Shown here: in pieces, positions 13,091 through 25,148 of the stretch
Position numbering within the stretch: the stretch's first letter is position 1
Layout of the letters: the number at the start of each line of letters is the position of its first letter
Source: Cotesia glomerata
Lineage: Eukaryota > Arthropoda > Insecta > Hymenoptera > Braconidae
Direction of reading: 5' to 3'
DNA length: 64,000 nt
NCBI RefSeq assembly: GCF_020080835.1
Contig: NC_058164.1
Location: forward strand, 2,604,001 to 2,668,000
Program-made: the position numbers and the translations under genes
Notes under the pieces: model-generated
Seen by the model: the letters and a program-made list of their open reading frames with translations, nothing else
What the model was told of the DNA's origin: nothing
The model's database searches: none

Positions 13091-13805
13091 AAATTCTTGA
13101 TAGAATGACGTACATAAGTCAGTTGTACTACACATTGCCTAAAAAATGGTTCAATTGCACTCTTAAATTTGAAAAAATAACTAAAAATGGTCAAAATGTC
13201 AATTTTATAAACGTCAAATTGAAGGCAATTTCATGAGCTTTCACATGAATTAATCAAAAATTAGCAATCTTTTTTCAATCGAAAGTTATACATCAATGAA
13301 GTCACCGAAAACATGATTTTCACTATTTTGATAGTTTTGAGGAGCTACCATTTCAAAACTTATTAACGAATTTCTCTCATTTTAGGGCTCATGCAAGCTA
13401 ATTATCCGAGGAATCTATATACTAAATTTCGTTAGGGTCTGTTAAGAATTCTCGATAGAGTAACATTCATAAGTCGGTTGTACTACACATTGCCTGAAAA
13501 TGGTTCAGTTGCACTCTTAACTTTGATAAAATAACTAAAAATGGTCAAAATGTCAATGTTATGTACGTCAAATTAAAGGTAATTTCATGAGCTATCACAT
13601 TAATTCTTTACAAATTAGCTATCTCTGTTCAATCAAAAGTTATACATCAATGAAGTGACCAAAGACGTGATTTTCACTATTTTGAAAATTTTAAATGGCC
13701 GCCATTTCTAAACTAATTGACAGATTTTGCTCATCTTTGAACTCGTTCAAGGTAATTACCCAAATAATATGTGTACCGAGTTTCATCTAAATCCGTTGAG
13801 AATTG
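13091..13805. repeat. Two tandem 355-bp units
   Basis: Unit 1 (13091-13445) and unit 2 (13446-13805) align throughout, sharing AGTTGTACTACACATTGCCT and TAACTAAAAATGGTCAAAAT. A partial reverse-complement copy lies at 43760-43935. It is preceded by ACACTGAAAAAAAACGCC at 13031, an end like those of the TIR elements here. Confidence 0.75.
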
Positions 13806-13988
13806 TAGACACTATCGTGTCCACAAGCCGCGTTATATTACATATGTATATATATATATACATAAATATATAAACTTTTGAACCAATGCTAATTTTGAGC
13901 TTTACTCGACTACTTAAGAGATAAAATGACAAAATTCCGTGTTAATTCCTACACAAGGACCAATGCAATATATATATTTCTACGAAAT

Positions 13989-14210
13989 CTACCTAAAAAA
14001 TTAACTTGAATCAAGAGAAAAATTCTTGAACCAAGAAAATAATTTTGAAGACTTTCATTGTTTTGAATCAAGACAAAAAATTCTTAAATTAAATAAAATT
14101 TACTTAAACCAAGAAAAATTTCTTAGCTAAAGAATTTTTCTACTCAAATCAAGAAGATGAAATTCTTTAAAATTATTTACTTGATTGAAATAAATTGTTT
14201 TTTCTGTGTA
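13989..14210. mobile_element. MITE of the CTTGAATCAAG family
   Basis: About 222 bp ending TTTTTTCTGTGTA. It aligns with 7450-7674 in the same orientation, and the left terminus has decayed. Confidence 0.7.
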
Positions 14211-14707
14211 GTAATATTTTATATTTAATAAAATATGAACTTTATTATGTATAATTTTGTACAAAAGTATCGTCTGATTATAAAACTAAAATTAAAAAAT
14301 ACCCGAACATCAATGTTAACAAATGAATACTAAATATATCGCATACGATGTCTTAAAAGCCGCGGAATTTTCGACACTTAGTAAGTTAAACTATTAAACA
14401 GCTTACACGTAATCACAAAAGTTAAATGTTTTCAACCTGGCCGTGTGAGGTCTTAAGAACTCTATAAATTCTATTTATCCCACAATTTCCGTTTATATGA
14501 TTACCAATCTTCATTCAAGAAAAGCAAATTAAATTTAATTTACACACTCGAATTAGTTTCACGCGATAAGAGGCAAATTACTCTACCAGAGAAAATTGTT
14601 TCGTTAAACTTTGAAAATTAAATAAATTCATAAATTCGAAAAAAGCATAATATGATTTATTAAATAAAGAAGAAAATAATTGATTTAAAAAATTCACATA
14701 GCTTACC
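14211..14707. other. AT-rich DNA, nothing recognised
   Basis: No supported feature other than the donor signal that begins the next entry. Confidence 0.4.
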
Positions 14708-14950
14708 TGTGTGAATCCTTCAGCGCAATTACTTCAACAAGTGGTTGAAACCGAAACCAGTAACTCCGTCAAAGAAATAACAAATTAATTTTTTAAACAA
14801 TTAAATCGTACAATCTGTCAATCGCGAGTGATATATTTCATAGATAAATATTTATACGAATAGTTTACGGTGTTTCTGGACCTGATGGTGAAGACACAGT
14901 GGTGGAAAAAGCGAGCCATCAGCCCTTAAATACACTCACCCGGTCTGGCA
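14708..14950 (-). promoter_or_regulatory. Candidate minus-strand promoter and untranslated first exon
   Basis: Read on the minus strand, a GC-richer block contains TATTTAAG near 14930, then a complex non-repeat sequence ending CACACAG/GTAAGC at 14708, a strong donor. No long ORF starts inside, so a 5' UTR exon is the simplest reading. The gene it would belong to must extend left, and no secure coding exon is seen there. Confidence 0.35.
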
Positions 14951-15226
14951 TGCGCGTACCAAGGGGCGCCATAGAATTATTTAGGGTTGCTGTTCGCAAT
15001 TCTGTCTCTTCTTCTAAAATAACCGATTATTGTCTGCAATTTTTTTCGCAACAAAATTAAATTTATAAATACAATTTATCAAAATTAATTATGATAAATT
15101 TTTACACTCTAAAATTTTTCTCTTGTTTATATGAAAAGAAAATGTGTATTCAAATTTAGAAAGGATAGAAAATTTTGTGTTCTCTCTCAAAATTTTTTGG
15201 ATATTAAATTTTTCCTCACATAGAAA

Positions 15227-15919
15227 AAAGGTTCACTTGAGCTTAAAAAATATTTTTCTTCCTAATTATTTCCTTGAGCGAAAAAAAAATTTTTTTTGAC
15301 AAAAGAAATTTCACTAATTCCAACTAAATTAATTCTCTTGCTTTAAGAAATACGTATTTTAATCCAAGAAAATTTATTTAAGTCAAGAAAATCTTGTTGT
15401 TTTGAGAAAATTCAGCCTCTTGCTCCAAAAAATTTAGTTCTTGATAAAAGTAAATTTTCTTGTCTTGAGAAAATTTCTCTCTTGCTCCAAAAAATTAAAT
15501 ATAAAGATAGAAGGAAATTTTCATTAATATTTTTATTGATTAGCACGTCAAATGGGAAGATCAAATAATATTGAATCATTTTTTTTCATTCAATATGTAT
15601 AATTGCACGCTAAAATAATATAAAATGGCTATCAAATATTCAAGAAAAAAATTTTCTCCAAGTGAGAAAATTTTTTCTTAGCTGAAGTAGGTGGCGCTGC
15701 TTCCCTAAAGTATCTAAAAATCTTGATCAATTATAAAAATTTATTGTATCAAGTATTTATGATAATTTTAATTAAGAAAAAATTACTTCCACCAAGAATA
15801 GAATTTCTTGAAAAATTTTTACTTCGGCCAACACAACTTCGGTCTTCCTTCAGGCACCCGAAAATTTTCTTGAGCCAAGAATTTTGTTCTCCAGTCAAGA
15901 AACTTTTCTTTCCGTGCAT
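15227..15919. mobile_element. TIR element related to the CTTGAATCAAG family
   Basis: Runs from CACATAGAAAAAAGG to CTTTCCGTGCA. The interior is full of TTCTTGAG and CAAGAAA motifs in both orientations. At 693 bp it is longer than the MITEs. Confidence 0.55.
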
Positions 15920-16399
15920 TTGACTGTAATTGTTTTAATTCAATTGAATTTTTAATGTACAAAAAATTAAAAATTTTTCAATCGTAAAAATCGCTCATAC
16001 ATGCATTATGAGTCGTGCAATTTTATAGCCATGCTGAGTTTGTCACTTAATAATTTACATTTCTCATCGAAAGTCTCTAATTTAGAATTTCATTATCGCA
16101 GTATCGATTTTTAAAATTGCATTCTCAGCTATACGAACTTAATATAGCTTCAGTTTGAAAACATATACTTTTTAAAAATATTTATAATATAGTTTCATAG
16201 AATATTAGCACCCGACAACACCAGCCGACAAGAATACTGTAGAAAATAACTCTTTGAACCCGCATACAATAATTTCCCTTGAATTTCAAGGTAATTTAAA
16301 TTAACAAGTTCTTCAGAGGTTTCAAGCATTGTTATTACTAAATTATGTAACCGTATTGTTTTAAATATCCCAACAAAATAATTACTATTTTTAACTTCC
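15920..16399. other. AT-rich DNA, nothing recognised
   Basis: No exon or repeat was identified. Confidence 0.4.
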
Positions 16400-16402
16400 C
16401 GC

Positions 16403-17023
16403 CTTTATTTATTTTATTTATTTATTTATTTAATTTGAATGCCAAGGCAATGGCCGAATGGCAAAAGTACAAAAATATAAGAATATAAAGTACATGTAAG
16501 AGTATAAACGTCTTTAAATAAATATTGTAACAATATTAAGATTTTGCTTACAAATATTGAAAACAATCAAAAGATCTAAAAAATATCATCAGTTTTTTAC
16601 AATCAAAAGAAATATATAAGGTGAAATAAACGTAAGCAAGAAATTTCTTAAAGTTCCAGTTTTAGCTGAAGAGAAGGCAAGAAGTTTTTAAAGTGGGTAT
16701 CATACTAGGTTTAGATCTAAATTTATAGTTTATAGCACTCCAATTTTTTGATGATTTGAATCATCATCGGTGAAGCCGGGACTCAAGTTCTCCTTAAGCT
16801 CAAGGTCATGGAAGAATTTGTAGGCTTTTGTCTTGAAAGTATCTATGCTAAGTGCATTTGTGACATCAGGTGGTAATTCTCTCCAGAGGCGTATCGATGA
16901 AATCAGCAATGAATGTTCGTAGACGGTAGTTGAGAAATTAGGAATTTTAAATGTGATATTGTTCTGTTTGGCAGCCACTCTCTCAGAACGTCTAATATCT
17001 GGTGACTCTTCGAATTTCAATTT
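16403..17023 (-). pseudogene. Non-LTR retrotransposon 3' end, reverse transcriptase C-terminus
   Basis: The minus-strand frame 17020-16730 encodes SLLISSIRLWRELPPDVTNA and SIDTFKTKAYKFF. This is the tail of the Jockey/CR1-like ORF2, whose hallmark is a RLWxxLPPxx motif followed by FKxKxxxFF. The 3' UTR follows, then a (TAAA)n tail at 16404-16432, as expected for a 5'-truncated LINE copy. The reverse transcriptase domain proper is missing. Confidence 0.7.
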
Positions 17024-17640
17024 TCCACTAAAAGGAAGTTATTGATTTCGGTCCGATTTTTTCAATCGAATTCATTACAGTATATCTTTCTTTATTAATA
17101 AAAAAACTTAATGATTTTTCAAGCATGTGCGTAAATTAAATACATTTTTAATTGATTGTTAGTGAACATCGTTGAGTTCATTAATTTAAATTTAAATTTA
17201 CAATAAAATAATGTTCCGATTATTTTAATTAAAAGACAGTAAAAAAAGTAAACCGGATTGATATCAAAGCGCTGACGTTGAATTTGATATTGTGTAATGT
17301 TATTGATAACTAACAGAGTCCTTTGAGTCACATGACATTTTTGCGGTAAAAAGGAAACTCACGTGGCTTCGAATAAAAGGGAAAAAAACTTCAAAGTAAT
17401 TCAAAGTGTGGGTGTTGATGAATGAGATATTGAATATTATTTTATCACTTTCTTCATGCATGACTATTGTATTCAATTGGTCAACAGTAGAAACATAAAA
17501 GTAACGATTCGAAGTAAAAAAATGTCTTATTTTATTACATTATTTCATGCTCATTTTATTATTTGTCATAACTTATACTTGCCGTAAGATGGACGGTGTG
17601 GCTTAATGTATATAGAATAAGCGAAAGGAAATTTAGTATA
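17024..17640. other. AT-rich DNA, nothing recognised
   Basis: No supported feature. Confidence 0.4.
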
Positions 17641-17713
17641 GACCGGATAGCTCAAATGGTAGAGTAGCCGACATGTCTTCGGAAGGTTCTGGGTTCGAAT
17701 CCCAGTCTGAGCT
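17641..17713 (+). ncRNA. tRNA-like head of a SINE
   Basis: It has a pol III A box TAGCTCAAATGG and B box GGTTCGAATCC with tRNA spacing, and a perfect CTGGG/CCCAG T stem. The acceptor stem pairs only about 5 of 7 positions, and the base before the candidate anticodon is A instead of U. That makes a working tRNA unlikely. A related piece, ending GTCTGGGCTATCTG, lies on the minus strand at 47.24 kb, pointing to a SINE family. The body may run to the AAAATAAAATAAAAT tract near 18020. Confidence 0.55.
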
Positions 17714-18256
17714 ATCTAATAATTTTTTCTCGCATATTCTATAAACTCACATTAAGATGATCCTCTCCACATTCCTTTCTCAATCCTTTCCTACCAATAT
17801 CCTGTCACGTGAATGTGGAACGCTTCACGTAATAATTACCGTAACTCCTATTCTTTCCCGCTTCACAGCATTACTTATATTTGTAAAAATGTGGAACGCT
17901 TCACATAAAGTTAAGGTCATAAAAAAAATTTATACTCAAATTTTTTTATGTGCTTTGAAATTCGATCCCTACTGATGCATTTTTATGGTCAATTTTTTTC
18001 TAAAATAAAATAAAATAAAATTTTTTTTTTTATATTATCTACAACCATTTACTCACTTTCCAAAAATAGTTATTATAGGGGTAGTTGCACAGTAATTAAT
18101 TCATTGTTTATGAGTACAGTGTTCTTAGTGATTCTTATCTCGATCAATAATTAAATAAAAAAATTTTTTCAAATTATTTATTAATAATATATAAGTAAAT
18201 AACCAGAACTTCTTGAATCATGACCACACAAAATTTTATTGAACCTTACTTGAAAG

Positions 18257-18399
18257 AAATAGTATATTACATACCTAGGCCAGTAAAATAAGAAAAGTCT
18301 CAGATCACATGTAATTGTTGGCCGAGGCGAAGCCGAGGTTGACAAACATGTGATCTGAGGCTTTCTTATTTACTGGCCAAGGTGTGTATACTATTTTTC
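18257..18399. repeat. Hairpin-forming inverted repeat with GC-rich loop
   Basis: Arms 18257-18311 and 18347-18399 pair over about 50 bp (GGCCAGTAAAATAAG against CTTATTTACTGGCC). The loop contains GCCGAGGCGAAGCCGAGG. GC-rich DNA continues to 18480. It is probably a small MITE. Confidence 0.65.
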
Positions 18400-19039
18400 T
18401 GCTCGACGTAGCCGGAATGTGGCAACTTTGTTTAGCGCAGCGGCCAGAAAGTTGCCACTTTCCGGCCGGAGGGCAGAAAAAAAACTTTTTGTGGCCTCGA
18501 ATAATTCGGAATAAATAGAACGAATATTTTATGTTTATGATCCACCCAGTTAGCAGATAAAAAACAAGCGTCATATGAAAAATTAACAAAAGTTACTCAC
18601 CTGTATCACCTTAAATTTCCAATGTGACTTACGGCCTCTTAAATTTCAATAAATTTAATTTATTTTTTTCAACAAAAATAACTTTATTCATCACTGCATA
18701 AAATCAATTTTACATTAAACTTTTGACATTAGAGCTTAATTGAAATTCAAAATTACACTAATTAAAAAAATAAGCCCATAAGTTTCCAGTAATATTCCGT
18801 CCGTTTATGAACTAATTGAGTACACGGAAAAAAATTTCTGGGAAAATTTACGATACAACTATTGTAAAGCTGGACTATACTTTTATTACTATTAATTTTC
18901 AAATATTTTAGAAGAAATTTTACTATTTATTCACGAAATTTTACAAATTACTATTGTAAAAAGTAAGAGATTAAAATTTCCAGTGCTACCTCTGTATCTT
19001 TCCAATAGAACTATAACAAATTTTACAATAGTTGAATTG

Positions 19040-19311
19040 GAATGTTTCTTAATTAGTGTGAGCGATGGCCGTGCACAGCGCTAGACTATGAGTTTATGTA
19101 AATGTTAAAGGACGTGGGTTCTAGTTTACCTCGGATAGCGTAGAGGGAGAACCTCTGCAGTCTCTGGCTGCCGACAAAAAGTTCTGGGTTTCGATTCCCG
19201 GATAGGACGAAAATTCCGATCTTTTTCTCGGTTACTGTATAAGTACCAATTAGTCCAACCTCCTATCTCTCTCCCTCTCTAAAATTTCTTTTAAAAAAAC
19301 CGACTGTCAAT
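19040..19311 (+). mobile_element. SINE-like insertion with 19-bp target duplication
   Basis: It is flanked by identical copies of TTTTACAATAGTTGAATTG (19021-19039 and 19312-19330). The head has a tRNA-like order, GCGATGGCCGTG then GGGTTCTAGTTTACC, with a second B-box-like GGGTTTCGATTCCCGG at 19187. It ends in a CT-rich tract. A long exact duplication is the mark of LINE-driven insertion. Confidence 0.55.
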
Positions 19312-19342
19312 TTTTACAATAGTTGAATTGTAAAGTTTACAA

Positions 19343-20294
19343 ACACAGAGAAAAAAAGAATTATTTGTCTCAAATAAATCAATTTATTTGAGTCGTATTT
19401 TTAAATATTTCTTTATGACAACCATATATATTTTGGTACAAGTAAATATAACAGTTGACTCGAATTATTTTATTATTTGTCAGAAATATATCATTTATTT
19501 GTGGTGAAGATGCTAAGTTTGTCCGAAATAACGATATCTTTGGCATTAAAACTCTCAACTACTGCTCTCATGACGTCACTTGAACGTTGAAAACAAAACT
19601 TGAATGTTTTGATTGCAACTTAAGCTACATCGACGTTTCAAAAAATAGTTTATTTGCATATATAATAGTGTTTGCATAATTAATATTAATTAATAACTAT
19701 TATAACTAATAAATATTATATTTTACGAAAACAAATCTAAATTATCCTTAACCTACAATTAACACTTTCATTATTAAATACAATTAAATATTGCATTATT
19801 CAACTAAAAGAATAAAAAATCATTTTTTTTTTTTCATTTTAAAGCCATTATAATTTCTGAAAATTGATAAAAATAATTTAGCAGATATTTAATAATTTGT
19901 AGAACTTTTGTTAATAAATAAATTATGGCAAAAAAAATAAGAGAAGAAAATTGACATGTAGAAATTTTTAAAAATTAAAAATGCAATTTTTAAAAAATAA
20001 TTTTTTAGAATTAATTTATTTGTTAAATAAAATTAAAAATTGGTCAAGTGACTGCTAACTTTAATGTTACAATAAATTTTAAAAGTTCATTATTGTCGTC
20101 AACTATGATTTATTTACCACAAATAAACCATATTTTTTACCATGAATAAACTATTATTTATTTGACGCAACTAAATCGCTCAAATATATTATATATTTAC
20201 CAGAAATAAATATTTATTTGGCCATATCCAACTATCTTATATATTTGGCTCAAATAAATCTTATTTCGATCAAATATTTCTTTTTTTCTATGCA
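19343..20294 (+). mobile_element. TIR element family A, complete copy
   Basis: The first 357 bp match the reverse complement of 1-357. Terminal inverted repeats are about 45 bp (AGAAAAAAAGAATTATTTG at the left, its near complement at the right), and ATTTATTTGAG motifs recur inside. It carries TGACGTCA at 19571. Confidence 0.75.
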
Positions 20295-20483
20295 TATTGT
20301 ATAATTTGCTCTATATTATTCGACTTTTTAAGTTTCTTGCTAGCCTTGTTTGTTGGATAAAATTTACAATAGTAGATCGTAAAAATTACTAAATGAAAAG
20401 TATAGTCCACCGTTACTATTCAATTTAATAAAAATTACAATAGTGAAATAGTAAAAATTCCTTCATTTTTTTTTTTCCGTGTA

Positions 20484-22239
20484 AATTAGAGAAAAGCCGT
20501 TGATACAAAAGCGCGTCAGCATCAGTTTATTTTAAATGCAAAACACGTGAATTGTTTGTTCTTCATGATGTTATTTGATTGGTCTTCTTTCAACTTGTAA
20601 CTTTTACTTCTTTACACTTTTCATTTCATCACGGTTAACTTAACTTCTTAACTGGTGTTCCACTTCTCGCAAACGCATCAATAGAACAGAAGGAAAACAA
20701 CCAAAGAGTGACTTAAGTAAAAGCTAAAAATAAAAATCATTATTTTAAAAGTTGGGTAAAATTGTCAATTCCTCAATTTTTTTAATTTTCATTATTTTTT
20801 AAAGTTAAAAATCGAACCCTATCTCACTCAAATTATGAAAATTAAAGAAATTGACGTATCATATTGATACAGAATATAAAAAAAATATTGAAAAATTATT
20901 GCGTTAATTCTAAATTTTTTTTTGAACGTAAAAATTGACAAATTTTTCGAAAATTCTTAAAAATGTTTAGATTTTTATGTTTTCTGAAAAAAAAATAAAT
21001 CGCACTGTACAAACTAATTTTTAAATAATTTCAACAAAAAACGATAAATTATGCCTTATCTTTGCTTCGAAATTAAAAAATTTTTATTTTTAACAAAAAA
21101 TAAAATGTAAAAAAAAGTTGAATACATTAATTTTTTGAATTTTTATTAACAATGCAATGACTATTGATAAAAGTTATTTATAAAATGACAAAAGAGGTAT
21201 TTATTTTATGATAACATTTTACCATTTTATTCTATATTTTTATCTTCTGCGTTCCATGAAATTTATTTGTCACAGTTACGACCTAGAGCAATGTTAGTTT
21301 TTGTGATCTCTCGAGGCATCAACTGGTCACTGAAATAATTAAAATTTTCAATAATAATAAATAATAATTTTATTAAATATTTTCTCAATAGTTATTTATA
21401 CATAAATGATATAATTTTTATACGCGAAACAAATATTATATTATTTATTTATGCATTGAAAATTATTTCCCATCACAGCACATTTTAATAATCAATAAAT
21501 AATAACAGTAAGCTCATTTTTATTTATCGAAATTAAAAAAAAATTAAGTTTAAAGGTGTGTATTATTTTATAATCGAGCATTGATTTATAAATGTAATAA
21601 GATAGTAAAGTATAAAAATTTTCTAATAACTTGAAAACTCTTGAAATTGTGTTTAGTTTCTTGTGCATCACAAATGAAGACGGGACCCTCATATCCTAAG
21701 GAAGAGTAATTCCCATTCCACCTTAAGTTTGCAGTTGATTGAACTTTATTCTCGCTCTCGGATGTTGAAGGGAAATGTCATAAATATCAACGCGTATCAC
21801 ATGAGTTATACTTTTTTAATCAAGACTTTTCAAATTTATTTCAAAACCATAGAAGAGACCAAGTACATAATTTACTGTCATTTTCTCTTGAATTATTTTT
21901 ATCGCTTTAATTTTTTCACTGTATAATGTTTATCTAGTGTGCAACAAAAAGTGTCAGTGTAACAGAAGCTGATTGTCTCATTTTTATTTAATATCTTTTA
22001 CTTTTGTTAGTTTTTTTTCAAAACTTTTATTTCATAACTTCTCATTTTCCGCAATGTTACAGTTTGACGTCGAGAAACGTGAACTACGTGATGACACACT
22101 CGATTTATAGTCAGAGTAATGTCGACAAATTCGAATTTAGTTTCACACATAAAATATTTATTAAATTTTATAATTTTGTTTTAATATATAAGTCGTTTTT
22201 TTAAATTAAATTAATATCCAGTTGAACATTGATTAAAAA
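20484..22239. other. AT-rich, single-copy looking DNA
   Basis: 20490-20740 is of higher complexity, with CACGTG and a CCAAT-like word, and may be regulatory. No exon could be supported in the rest. Confidence 0.35.
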
Positions 22240-22326
22240 TTAGTAACATCAGTGTTGAAATCCTAAATTAATTAACTGTTAATAAATGATTTTTTAACAT
22301 CATAGAATTTAATAAATATTTAGTAG

Positions 22327-22452
22327 TAAGGTAAAAGCCCCAATATATGATTATGTACCAGTATATGATCACTCCATGTATTTGTATACCTATATTTGTG
22401 AATATAGATATACAAATACATGGGGTGATCATCTATTGGGGCTTTTACCTTA
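22327..22452. mobile_element. 126-bp palindromic MITE
   Basis: Inverted ends TAAGGTAAAAGCCCCAATA and TATTGGGGCTTTTACCTTA lead to a second inverted core around GTGATCA and CATGTATTTGTAT. Confidence 0.7.
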
Positions 22453-22677
22453 GTTATTAAATTATTTATTAAATACGATTTATTAAATGCTAATAAATAT
22501 TTGATAACAGTTAACAAATATTTATTAAAAGTTAATAATTAATTTATTAAGTACAATTTATTGACCGTTAATAAATATTTATTGATGGTTAATGAATATT
22601 TGTTAACTGTTAACAAATATTTATTTAAAATAAAAAGTAAAGATAGCAATTTTCTTTTGACACTTTTTATAACCCTA

Positions 22678-23249
22678 CTAGCTGTTACTCGCCTGCTCCG
22701 CTGGGCGCTTTATAGAATTGCATTTTTAGATCTAGACTTGAAATTTAATTAGAGTATTGTTTTGACTGGCACAGATTACCAATTCTATCGAATTGGCATG
22801 CACCTTTTATCCATGTAATTATTCTAGCTAATATTCATTGTAACTTTCAATGTGCAATCATTATAACATTCCCGTGTCTTTCTTACAAAAATGAATAATA
22901 ATTGATATGAAAAAAAAAATTTGTTATGAGCATTGAAAATTTCAGCTAAAGAAATTGCAGGTCTCATAAGTGAAGAAATCTGCCTAGTATATAAACATAA
23001 CCAATAGAATTAAAAAATTTATTTTAAACAAATGACATTCAAATAGAATAAATTTAGTTACAATAAAAATTCATTATTTCTAAGTCAAAAAAATATCGAT
23101 TCCGGATAAGTAATTACCACCATATCATATACTAAAACCTTCTCTGAAACACGCTGCATCTTATGATATTAGTATTTTTCCGATCGATTCAGTAGTTTTC
23201 GCAGTATAACCGGACAAAAAAAAACCGGCTCTCCATTTATTAGTATAGA
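22678..23249 (-). mobile_element. Helitron family C, dimer unit 1
   Basis: On the minus strand it runs TCTATACTAATAAATGGAG to CTAG and inserts before T. Its 5' TC end directly abuts the CTAG end of the next unit with no base between. Confidence 0.8.
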
Positions 23250-23819
23250 CTAGCTGTTACTCGTCTGCTCCGCTGGGCGCTTTATAAAATTGCATTTTTA
23301 AATCTAGACTTGATATTTAATTAGAGTATTGTTTTGACTGGCACAGATTACCAATTCTATCGAATTGGCATGCACCTTTTATCCATGTAATTATTCTAGC
23401 TAATATTCATTGTAACTTTCAATGTGCAATCATTATAACATTCCCGTGTCTTTCTTACAAAAATGAATAATAATTGATATGAAAAAAAAAATTTGTTATG
23501 AGCATTGAAAATTTCAGCTAAAGAAATTGCAGGTCTCATAAGTGAAGAAATCTGCCTAGTATATAAACATAACCAATAGAATTAAAAAATTTATTTTAAA
23601 CAAATGACATTCGAATAGAATAAATTTAGTTACAATAAAAATTCATTATTTCTAAGTCAAAAAAATATAGGTTCCGGATAAGTAATTACCACCCTATCAT
23701 ATACCAAAACCTTCTCCGAAACACGCTGCATCTTATGGTATTAGTATTATTCTGATCGGTTCAGTAGTTTTCGCAGTATAACCGGACAAAATAAAACCGA
23801 CTCGATTTATTAGTATAGA
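23250..23819 (-). mobile_element. Helitron family C, dimer unit 2
   Basis: A 570-bp copy, highly similar to unit 1, in the same orientation. Its 5' TC is preceded by A on the minus strand. Together the two units occupy one A/T target. Confidence 0.8.
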
Positions 23820-24127
23820 TAATTATGAGCTGTGATAGAATTTGGTATTTTACAATAAACGTTATTATAATGTGATATAATTAATGCAAATAATTTATAA
23901 AGATGATTTTTGTTTACAAGCAATCTTCATATCATATGACATTGCAAGCGAAACAAATTCACTCAACAAAATATTTATTAACTGTTAATAAATATTTGTT
24001 CACTATTAATCAATACTTATTAACTATTAATAAATGTTAAAAAATATTTATCAAAATTTAATAAATTAAATAATTGTCTTTAAATAAATTAAATTATTAA
24101 TATTTAATAAATCCTTCTATCAATGTA

Positions 24128-24633
24128 TAACACCAACCTGATCCAATTTTACGATCTTTTCATAAAATATTTCTGAGAAGAAAACGTAAAAAATTTTTAA
24201 TTTACTTTTCTCACCCTGTTACAAATTGAAATCGATATTTCAATAATAAAAATTCGTTTAACTATCATTTTTACTTTTTATCAATCACTGTGCTTTGAAA
24301 GGTCGTGAAATATAAGCTAAAAAATTACTTTTCACTGTACAGAAAAATAAACAACTTTTTTTTTAGACCGTCTCATAAAAATAATAAATTCTCAAAAAGA
24401 AAAAAAAAAGTAAAGAAATAAAAAAACTAGACTTTGTTTATTTATTTGAGCAAAAAACTATTGAATACAATGAACATTGTACTTGACGGGATCTAAGGTC
24501 ACCAGGAAATTTATCACGTGATACTCTCTCTTTAAAACAATACCAATTAAAATGTTAATGATTAATTAGCATACGCGCACAAAGCGGCAGACTTTCGATT
24601 CGAACTTTCATCAATAGTTGAGTCAGCTAGCCG
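24128..24633. other. AT-rich DNA upstream of ACSS3
   Basis: It contains a GC-richer patch at 24550-24633 just before the proposed start site. No other feature was identified. Confidence 0.4.
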
Positions 24634-24776
24634 TTCAGTTGACAAGGATCTCTTCGCTAACTAGATCGATCGTTTTCGAAAAAAATAATAAAACAAAATA
24701 CATCCTCGTATTTTCACATAAAAAATAAATAGTTGCACTTGCAGAACTTGAACACAACTTTTCTCGTGACTTAAAG
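24634..24776 (+). promoter_or_regulatory. Possible ACSS3 transcription start and non-coding first exon
   Basis: A TCAGTT initiator-like motif at 24634 starts a stretch of higher complexity that ends at a good donor (AAAG/GTAACA, intron from 24777). A matching acceptor, TTTTGCCAACAG, ends at 25085 and would place 25086-25148 as 5' UTR in front of the ATG. No clear TATA box is seen. The splice signals are real motifs; their use is inferred. Confidence 0.35.
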
Positions 24777-25148
24777 GTAACATCAATATAGTTTTATTCC
24801 TTGGCCGTCCGAGGGTTCGTTGAACCAGTCTAGAAAAGACGAGTGTACTTGCTCAGATTAAATTGAGTTAGAATGTGTCAATAGAGCGTTAAAGTTTAAA
24901 ACTACCTCATCCTTTTTATCATATCATATTCTATGTTAGAATAAAAAGTAAAAAAAAAAAAGTAAATTTGTAAGAAAGTGGATTCAAGGTACAGTGGTCA
25001 GTGTCGTAGATTCTGTGTTGCATTCATATGAATTTATCTTTTAAATTTTTTACACTTTCTTGTAAATTCAATCTTTTGCCAACAGAAAATCCGCTGAATG
25101 GGCTTGTTAATGAAATACAGAGGCGGTATTTAAATAAAAGTAGTAGCT

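Larger units (their letters stand above)
18821..20483. mobile_element. TIR element family K, host of two nested insertions
   Basis: Ends TACACGGAAAAAAATTTCTG and TTTTTTTTTCCGTGTA are inverted. The outer parts iterate TTTACAATAGT/ACTATTGTAAA motifs. A SINE (19040-19311) and a family A element (19343-20294) split it. Confidence 0.7.
22240..24127. mobile_element. Older element of GTTAATAAATATTT repeats, split by insertions
   Basis: Its right end (AATAAATCCTTCTATCAATG) and flanking blocks such as TTATGAGCTGTGATAGAATT match the element in ACSS3 intron 7. A hairpin MITE (22327-22452) and a Helitron dimer (22678-23819) lie inside. The left end is poorly preserved. Confidence 0.55.

Noticed and set aside
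17641..17713. Functional tRNA gene
   Set aside because: The acceptor stem has mismatches and the anticodon loop lacks the invariant U before the anticodon. A related fragment at 47.24 kb fits a SINE.
18305..18589. 94-codon minus-strand frame with Cys and Gly
   Set aside because: It starts inside a hairpin repeat and shows no known family.
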